From Lunularia cruciata (Eukaryota; Streptophyta; Marchantiopsida; Lunulariales; Lunulariaceae): a DNA stretch of 64,000 nucleotides. The stretch spans positions 19,444,243 to 19,508,242 of the forward strand of contig OX419761.1 in assembly GCA_948567375.1 (NCBI GenBank), read 5' to 3'. Shown piece after piece: positions 56,912 to 64,000 of the stretch. The notes under the pieces were generated by a model, which ran no database searches, was not told where the DNA came from, and was given only the letters and a program-made list of their open reading frames with translations. Position 1 is the stretch's first letter. Every line of letters begins with the position of its first letter. Both the position numbers and the translations under genes were made by a program.

Positions 56912-56999
56912 GTTCTTATTGAAGGTTCAAATTTTATGTCCTACTTAGGCTATAGAGTTACATTTAATTTCACTTCTAATTTTAATATAAAAAAAATTA

Positions 57000-58240
57000 G
57001 AGTATCCGGAGATGGCGGTTAGAGGAGTGTGGCAGCTCAAAAAATTGGTGTTGTATTTGTGCAATCATTTTGGTAACAATCACGGAGCAAGGTAGGATGA
57101 TCAATCCCATTGCTTCTATCAATTTGTTAGAACACAGTCATAAAGGTTTCTGAATTATGCTCTTTCAGACCTGCTTTTGGCATACCTCTACTTTCTAGGC
57201 CGGATTGACCTTTGGAATTAGGTTGGTGCAGCAATTTCTAGAATGGGTGAGGTGGAACAAAATGGGAGAGGAATGCATGGTGTCTCCATTGAGTTGGAGC
57301 AAAGATAAAACAGCAATAGAGCATACATAGAGCAATGAGTGAAGTGGGTGGAATGGAGCAAGGTGGGAGAGGAGTGGATGGTGTGTTGATCAGAAAAATG
57401 TTACAAATAAATGATTTACAGGTGGTATGCCAAAAGCAAGAGTGATCCTTCTTTGCTTGTTGTTAATAGACATGCATGTCCGATGATATTCATTTTATAC
57501 AAAAATTAACCCTTTAACCATGCCTCATAAAATGAATATTATGAACAATTGGACCTAGCACACTGCCATTAGGGCGAACACTCTTCCATTGTACAACTAA
57601 ACCTAGCACAATAAGAGGACCTCACAAAATTCTGCACCCAATACCCCGATGGATGGCAGTGAATTGATCTTTGAGCCTAGAGAAGTACTTACTCATGCTA
57701 CTCATAAGCCTGTTATTTATAATGACCTGACCTGCAAACTAGCTGATTATACTTCTAAGAGAGAAGTCTATACTATGGCATTGGCCGCACTGGCAATCTT
57801 GGGCCATAAATCAACACATTGCTTACCAATTGGTCTTGTGATAGCAAACCTTACAATACACCAATTCAACACAAAGATAGTTCTTGTTAAATATATTTCC
57901 TCAATGCCAAGACTGATCCATTTAGTGCAAAAGGACCTACGAGTATTTCATAGGTTAATGGTTTGAGGAATACCTTTCATTTCTCTCTTAGGGTTGAAAA
58001 CAACTCCTGTGTTATTTGGATGATTTACATAGATTGCTCACATGGCAATGTCTCATGCGTGGGATCTATCTACAACCTACTCCACTAATGTGGAGATAAC
58101 CATGATAATTTACTTTTTATGGCTACATAAACCACAACATGACATCAAAAGATAATATACAAGTTCTTGGCTCTAGTGTTATCAACAAAATTGACAATGG
58201 AACAGGCAAGAAGACCCAACAACAGATAAAACTTGTTCTT
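57000..58240 (-). repeat. Large inverted repeat, right arm
   Basis: Inverted copy of 54775-56236. Inner end: mL43 exon 1 copy; outer end: uL14 fragments (NKFYLLLGLL...VNFVDNTRAKNLYII at 58230-58140, minus strand). Confidence 0.85.
57014..57245 (+). pseudogene. Copy of mL43 exon 1 and intron 1 (right arm)
   Basis: 57014-57093 is an open copy of exon 1 (MAVRGVWQLKKLVLYLC), identical in length (80 nt) and ending in the donor AG|GTAGGATG. Intron-1-like sequence follows to about 57245; no exon 2. It may still be transcribed and spliced to foreign exons, but that is not shown. Confidence 0.85.
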
Positions 58241-58729
58241 TTATGGACTTTATTTAAACATCAACCTTTCAATCTTGCATAGGCAATGGAAGATGTTAAT
58301 TCAATCAGATCCAAATCACTCCACCTCTAGATGATTCTACTTGTGCTGGAGTTGCATCCTGCTCTCTTTTAATTTGGCTTTCACCTATTGGCATAGCACT
58401 TTTTATTGATCAATCTCCTCTTCCCACATTTGCTAAAAAGTGCATCTTGGAGTTGTTGGGCTTGTAGTTCATTTTGATATGGCATCATGATATGAAGTGT
58501 TGGGTTGACAAAGCCATACCACCCCATTTCTAGTTTGGGTTATCCTCATGGGTAGGATTATTGTGCATCGACCACCATGTACCTAAACCTTTTTTTTTAA
58601 ATGCCAGATTCATATATCAAATATTGTTACTATAATCATGCATCATGACACGTGATTCTCTATGAATTCCACTCTCAATCAAAGAATTGTGCACTACCCC
58701 TCACTTTTCTTCAAGAGGCTTGTCAAGGA
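58241..58729. other. Unassigned DNA before the LINE
   Basis: No protein similarity recognised with confidence; possibly decayed LINE 5' sequence. Confidence 0.3.
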
Positions 58730-60136
58730 TGGTATCTGAGCATCTTAGAGATTAATTTCAAGTAGATGATACTTCTAGTGGTTTTACCAAGTTGTTTAAG
58801 GTGGCTGTAGCAATAGCAAGAAGAGACATTCCTATGATTGTTAGTAAGGTGCTAGGTGCTAGTTGACTTCTTGCAATGGAGAAGGACACGAGAGGTATTA
58901 GACCAATTGCTATTGGAGAGATCTTTTAGCATTTGGTCAGTCGTACCATTGTCCTTCAGCATCATTCTCACTTTCAATAGCACCTCAGTCCACATTAGTT
59001 TGGAGTAGCTACACCTAAAAGATGTGAGGCTATATCTCTAGGCATTAGGGCACTCCTAAATATCTATCCAAAGTGGGTCGTCCTATAGGTGGATGTTGAC
59101 AATGCTTTAAATAGCATCTTAAGAGCATCCATCTTTAGAGAGCTTAGAGAGGCCGGTGGATCCTTGGTGAGTCTTATTCCTTTTTTGTGGTCTTTGATGG
59201 CTCTCTTGCTTCCCTTCACTACTAGCACAATTGGTCACATGAAGGAGTCACCGTCTTAGAGTCAATTGTTGGTACACATCAAGGAGATCCTTTAAGGGGA
59301 CCCTTATTTGCCATGGCTCACTTTAGAGCTCTCCTATCTACTACTTTGACCATGTCGAGTTTTGTATTCCCCCTTGATAGATGATACACACATCGTGGGC
59401 CTTGTAGAACAGATTAGGCAAGCCTTTGACCACTTGACTACCAAGCTACATCTAATAGGCTTGAGAGTCAAGGTGTCAAAGTGCAAGCTATGGTCTCCTT
59501 TAGGTATCCCTCCCCACCTTAAGCTACCAGAGGGATGTATCACATCTACAAATGGACTACGTGTTCTTGGAGTGCCAATAGGATCTGAGGATTTTGTCAC
59601 ACGCTTCTTAGACATTGCCCTTGCAGAGGATGTTCTCCATGTGGATGACCTTCCATTATAAGGTCTACATGTGGCATTTGGTATACTCTCCTCTAGTATT
59701 TCTCATCAACCAACTTACCTCATTTGTACAATTCCCTTCTCCTTGTCCTTCTTATCATGTTTGAGAGCCTTTGATAGGAGGATTATAGGAGTCTTTGGTG
59801 ATATTATTAGACCAAGGACATTTGAGTGTGTGACGGGATGTGGCACATAAATAGATGGCTTTGCCAATCTCTGCCAATGTAGAGGAGTTGGCTTGTTATC
59901 TATGGAGGAGATGGCACCTATAGTGTTTTTGGGTAGTTGGGCTCTCTCAACACCCCTACTTTCCTCTCATTTTGTGGTTGTTGATAGGCCGGTTTTGGAT
60001 ACTTATGTGATAGAGGTGGAGGAAAGATCCTTTTCTCTCTAGATATTATTGCGGCAAATAAGAGAGAGTCTATCCTCACAAGCACACAAGGAATTTCCAT
60101 CTTTTGCTTCACTACCATCAGATTGGACTAGAGGTT
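58730..60136 (+). pseudogene. LINE reverse transcriptase (decayed)
   Basis: Plus-strand RT motifs in order: LLAMEKDTRGIRPIAIGE, FGVATPKRCEAISLGIRALL, VDVDNALNSILRASIFREL (catalytic Asp region), GTHQGDPLRGPLFAMAHFRAL, then 59362-59661: LIDDTHIVG (the YADD position) and LRVKVSKCKLWSP, GLRVLGVPIGS. Stops occur between several blocks. It belongs with the endonuclease-type ORF at 60148. The sequence is that of a non-LTR RT; no LTRs are near. Confidence 0.85.
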
Positions 60137-60147
60137 TATAGTCTTCC

Positions 60148-60864
60148 TTGATGGAACGACAATGTGAGCATACGCTACATTCTCTCTTAGTTGACTCATC
60201 CATTCCTCAGGCTACTAGGGCACATCTTTGCTCTTGCTCTGACAAGGATGCAAGCTCTAGGATCCTAGCTCAACCATGCATTAGGGCATGTCAACTTGCA
60301 CCAGCTACTTTCTCTATAGCGATAAGGTTTTTCTTAGGTTTGGTCCACCCATCAGCATCTTCATTATGCACTTGTGAGTGTGGTTCTACACTAGATGCAG
60401 TAGCGGTCCATATGACACGGTGTCCTTTTGGAGGACAAAGGATAGCTACCCATGATGTTATTCAGGACATAGTGTTTGCTATGGCAAGAGAGAATGGATA
60501 CTTGGCTTGGGGAAAGAGTTTGTATGCTTTGCAAAGGAATTGTGTCAGGGCAGATTTATACTTGGTCCGAGATGATCAGGTGATTGTAGCGGATGTCATG
60601 GTTATGGACCCTATGCGGAATACAGTTTTGGAGGGAGTGATTACCCATCTCCTTGGATGGGCAGCGAGTGCAGCATTAGGTTACAAGGTCTCCAAGTATA
60701 GGGGCATGCAGCGAGGTCACCTCTTGGTTCCTCTAGCCTTGGAGTTATATGGAGCGATGGACACAGTGTTTGCCATATTTGTCAAAGAATGCACGAGAGC
60801 TTATCATGTTAGGCGCCAAGGGGTACCACTCTCACTCTCATACTTTGTATCATATTTTAGATAA
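60148..60864 (+). CDS. LINE C-terminal region: zinc finger and restriction-like endonuclease domain
   Basis: 238 codons open. CECGSTLDAVAVHMTRC gives a CCHC finger (about residues 93-109), followed by GGQRIATHDVIQDI and RADLYLVRDDQVIVADVMV (about residues 144-163), where two Asp 13 residues apart fit a PD-(D/E)xK-type nuclease core. An RT terminal region preceding a CCHC and a restriction-like nuclease is the plan of R2-type and related LINEs, which cut their target at preferred sites. The ORF itself is intact, but the upstream RT is broken, so it is probably a pseudogene tail; the 5' part of the frame is cut by a stop at 60138-60140. Confidence 0.7.
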   Translation: MMERQCEHTLHSLLVDSSIPQATRAHLCSCSDKDASSRILAQPCIRACQLAPATFSIAIRFFLGLVHPSASSLCTCECGSTLDAVAVHMTRCPFGGQRIATHDVIQDIVFAMARENGYLAWGKSLYALQRNCVRADLYLVRDDQVIVADVMVMDPMRNTVLEGVITHLLGWAASAALGYKVSKYRGMQRGHLLVPLALELYGAMDTVFAIFVKECTRAYHVRRQGVPLSLSYFVSYFR

Positions 60865-61100
60865 TGTGCATCCATTGCTCTACATAGAGCAATGGCAGGT
60901 GCAATCCATAAGAGAGCAATCACACTAGGTGATGCTTCTTGTTGCTCCACTTGTTTGTTGACAGTACTACTTGCATAGCTAGGATATTTTAAGTGCATAT
61001 TTCTCATATAGACTCTATTGGGGCTTAGCCCCATTTTACCTTTTTTGTCTGTCCTTTGTAAGGCGTGATGGGGTCTTCTCATCCTTTGTGTTTTCTGCAT
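60865..61100 (+). other. LINE 3' UTR with GGGGC/GCCCC hairpin
   Basis: The tail has TTGGGGCTTAGCCCCATT (61016-61033) and GATGGGGTCTTCTC (about 61068), both found in reverse at 40985-41100. A conserved 3' stem-loop is typical of the RT recognition site in LINE RNA. No clear poly(A) end. Confidence 0.6.
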
Positions 61101-64000
61101 GGTCGCCCATTTCTCATTAAAGATCAAAGACATGGAATGTGAACCCCGGAAAGGGAAAGTCTGACCTACTATACCGTAGTGTAGATGGTCGAAGCTGAAT
61201 CCTCCAATCAACTTCGGTGCATGTGCTAGTGTTTTGATTCTGACATTAGAAGTCATTGAGGCCATTTACCTATTGTCGCTTATCGAACGTGACCAAACAG
61301 TAATGCCGCTCACATAGGAATATCAGAAGTGGAGTATTGTGACCTAATTTCATGGTTCCTTGCAATCCATCTAGTCCAACACTGCGGAACTGGCGATGAA
61401 AGTGAATTTAGAAGCTACCACAATCTTAACTAAAAGTCCACGTAGAATGGGTACTTTGTCCGAGCAATAGCCGGACACATGTAGATGAGTCATTTAAGCG
61501 CGAGTAAAAGGCAGTAGGCCGTAAAACCTACATGCTCCTGATTCACCCGAAAGAGTCCTGAATTTGTAGGCGGACAACTGGTGTTTATGCATGAATAGTC
61601 TCAACTGGTTTAGTTGAGTACCTCGTGAGGAATACTAACTCAAATGCTATACTAAAACTCACTCCAGTTTTAGTATAGCACGGCAGAATCAGGAATAATG
61701 AACTACCAACAAAGATGATTTCTGTTGCAAGACTGACTCCTTGGTTGCCTGTGCATGGGCTGGACGTCTTCGCATGGAATCGTTTCATTTCTTGGAATTG
61801 CGTCATTGATCAGTTCTATTTCTATACATTCTTGTTACAACAATTCCCCCAACAACAGGAATGCTGTGTGGTCTTCCCTTCAAAAACTATCAAGTGTACT
61901 CCTTGTGAAGAGCACCACACAAATCAACTGATAATACGACACAGCAAGATGCTGTTTGATTCAATCAATGATTCAAGATGGTACTGGTTTATGTTTAGTT
62001 TGCTCTTTTTAGTCAACTGCTCGCTTCACTTCTGTGTGCACAGAAGTAAGATTTTATGTTCGTCTGCAAAGAATTGTGATTCTTGTAGATATGTCGTTTC
62101 TATCAACGCAGTATACATTGGATCCACTTGAAAGTATATCTACTAAATAAGATGCAATTCGAATGGGCATTACTTTAATGGAAATTGGGGACTCTGTTTT
62201 AACTCTAAAATCTTTTTCTCTCCTACAATCGATGTTCAGCCTGTTTATCTTTCTAGGTACAGTTTATGATCTCTATACACAGCGTTTGTAATCCGGCCCG
62301 CTCGACTGTTGACGCACACTAAAGGATCTGATACTTGCATACTGAAGTGACGAAGTCTCATCAATGACTCATTTTTATTGCTGCTACCGTCATCTCTCAT
62401 TTACAACAACCGTATTGATTGTACCACGAATTTGAGAAGTAACGCATGATACGTAGGAACTACTCAGCTTGCTAGAAGATAGCAGCAAAAGTCTAGACTC
62501 TCCCTTAACGCAAATAAATCGCATAATCTGCGATTGACCACGTGTTCACTAGGGCGATGCTTTACTCGTTGATGTTGGCCACTGAATTATGGCGGATTCC
62601 TACCTTTTGTTGCTAATAGGCATCTCCATTGTAGCCAATGGATCTGGAAGGTCTTAGATGTCCCTCTTTAAAGACCATCAAGATGGTTGGCAGAGCACAC
62701 ATTCAGGTGACAGTTGATTTACTTTATGGATTAGTAGTTAAATTAATCTTCAATTCCGATTTCATCTGTAGAGTACATATGAGTTCTATCAGCAGGTGTA
62801 TCTGGATTCAAATACTTTAGAGTAAGTTTTGGACACATCTTCACGTACTCCTAACCATTCTCTTCGTGTTAGTCCTTTGTCTGGGGTGGGAACTTCACGG
62901 CAGTTGTTTGACATAGGGTTTGAGTTATCAATGAGACTTGTTCGGAAGTCTTGAGTACCTCATGAGTACCTAGTTGGAGGAATGGTTTAGTCCGGGAAGA
63001 ACGATGAACAGTGATGTGGAATGCCGAGACTTTTATCTCAGTCTGGGGGGAGCCCACCCGACAGAGGATCACTAATCAGTCAAGCATCTGACTCAGCAAT
63101 GCGGATGAAACCCACTCATGGACACTATGCAGGAATACTTCAGGGCCTGTGTGCTCGTAAAGACAAATCAAGTTACTCAAATCAGAAAACACAGTTATTC
63201 TAGTCGACTGGAAGAGTACATTACTCTACTTTCCGTTTAGACTCTTATAAATAACCGGCAAAGATCGAAACACAGCTCTCTACCCACCTTAAATCGACCA
63301 AAGATGCAACAATCCAGTCAGGTCGAGAAAGTAAGCTGGGACTGCACAAATCAGGTTTGTACTTTTGGATTTGCTTAGAGACGCACACCCGCAGAAGGCT
63401 TAATTTTATAGTTGAAATAGATTATCACGTTTTCGCAGTTTGTCACTGGAACATTGAGTGTAGTGTAGAACTTTCATCTTTCTTGGAAGCTCTGGTTTAC
63501 CGAATCTGGTGTTTCTTATGATGGAGAGGTGTGATACTGCATGTTAGACAAATCTGCACAATTAGATGGTAACTGGCGTAGAACCTAAGATATATACTAA
63601 AGAGTACATCCTGTTATCATGATCATGTCGTATACAGATAAGCCAAAAACCATGCAAAGTGTCTTGAGTTTGAGAAGTTACAAAGGGCATATCCATGATG
63701 GTAATTCGTATGTTTTATACAAAAGTGGCAAGATCTGCCTTGCGAGAAATTGGACTTCAGGGATCTTCCCAGACCCTGGAGTCCTGCGAAGCTACGGACA
63801 AGTAAAGTGTCCATGTATGTAGATGGTCAAAATGTCGTGCCGATCTACCGAATCACTACCTAATGACGGCAAAATTCTCTTCAGGTATCTGTACAAATGT
63901 TAATCACATGAATGACCTATGTAACAGTATGATGTCTAGGACGGACATCAGTAGGACCCTTACTGACATGTGTCTAGATTATCTGCATTCCAGAAATAAT
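61101..64000. other. Unassigned DNA at the right end
   Basis: Less AT-rich than the nest and without recognised transposon or gene similarity on either strand. A 138-codon ORF (61715-62131) shows no domain. It contains the hairpin at 61646-61679. It could be intron or flanking sequence of a host gene to the right. Confidence 0.4.
61646..61679. repeat. Perfect hairpin, 14-bp arms
   Basis: GCTATACTAAAACT, a 6-bp loop (cactcc), then AGTTTTAGTATAGC. No second copy seen. Confidence 0.9.

Noticed and set aside
61715..62131. 138-codon ORF as a possible gene
   Set aside because: No domain, no coding-like composition and no splice or neighbour context; random ORFs of this size are expected.

Overview
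The window is nuclear DNA of a land plant with a transposon-rich genome. It is AT-rich and holds Ty3/gypsy elements of several lineages (chromoviruses with chromodomains, an Ogre/Tat/Athila-type element with a tRNA-Asp-like primer site), a PIF/Harbinger remnant and a LINE with a restriction-like endonuclease end. One intact spliced gene for a plant mitochondrial ribosomal protein (mL43) is present. The retroelement types, above all a gypsy element carrying a DNA methyltransferase, lead me to suspect a non-seed plant such as a fern or lycophyte. The species cannot be fixed from the sequence alone.

Layout. 1-4290: an LTR fragment (family A), a decayed minus-strand family B element, and copies of a short TGT...ACA repeat (family C). 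4291-34862: a nest of retrotransposons. The oldest layer is element D (minus strand), split into five blocks (4291-7893, 8583-8640, 15699-17845, 25644-27749, 34057-34862) by later insertions. These are a family B solo LTR (7894-8582); a second B LTR (8641-15698) that is itself split by chromovirus E (8827-15188), whose 5' LTR holds a family C insertion (8934-9497); a complete young B element (17846-25643); and chromovirus A (27750-34056, minus strand). 34863-42599: repeat fragments, microsatellites and unassigned DNA. 42600-43408: the mL43 gene. 43409-46900: AT-rich DNA without genes. 46950-54240: a Harbinger transposase relic and decayed ORFs. 54541-58240: a large inverted repeat whose arms carry pieces of two host genes (uL14 and the first exon of mL43), split by a B solo LTR. 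58730-61100: the LINE. 61101-64000: no recognised gene.

The most notable content is element D. With the insertions removed, its minus strand reads gag (two zinc knuckles), aspartic protease, a DNMT3-like cytosine-5 DNA methyltransferase (motifs I, IV, VI, VIII and the C-terminal motifs in the right order), reverse transcriptase, RNase H, integrase, and a C-terminal PHD-type zinc finger. The element is dead, but its plan implies a retrotransposon that carried both a DNA-methylation writer and a chromatin reader. A second point is the LTR of element E, which holds canonical heat-shock-element arrays just upstream of its TATA box. A third is the host-gene mosaic in the inverted repeat.

Host function in the window comes from mL43 alone. 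Everything else recognised is mobile DNA at different stages of decay, from element B (two LTRs identical by eye) to the mutated element D.
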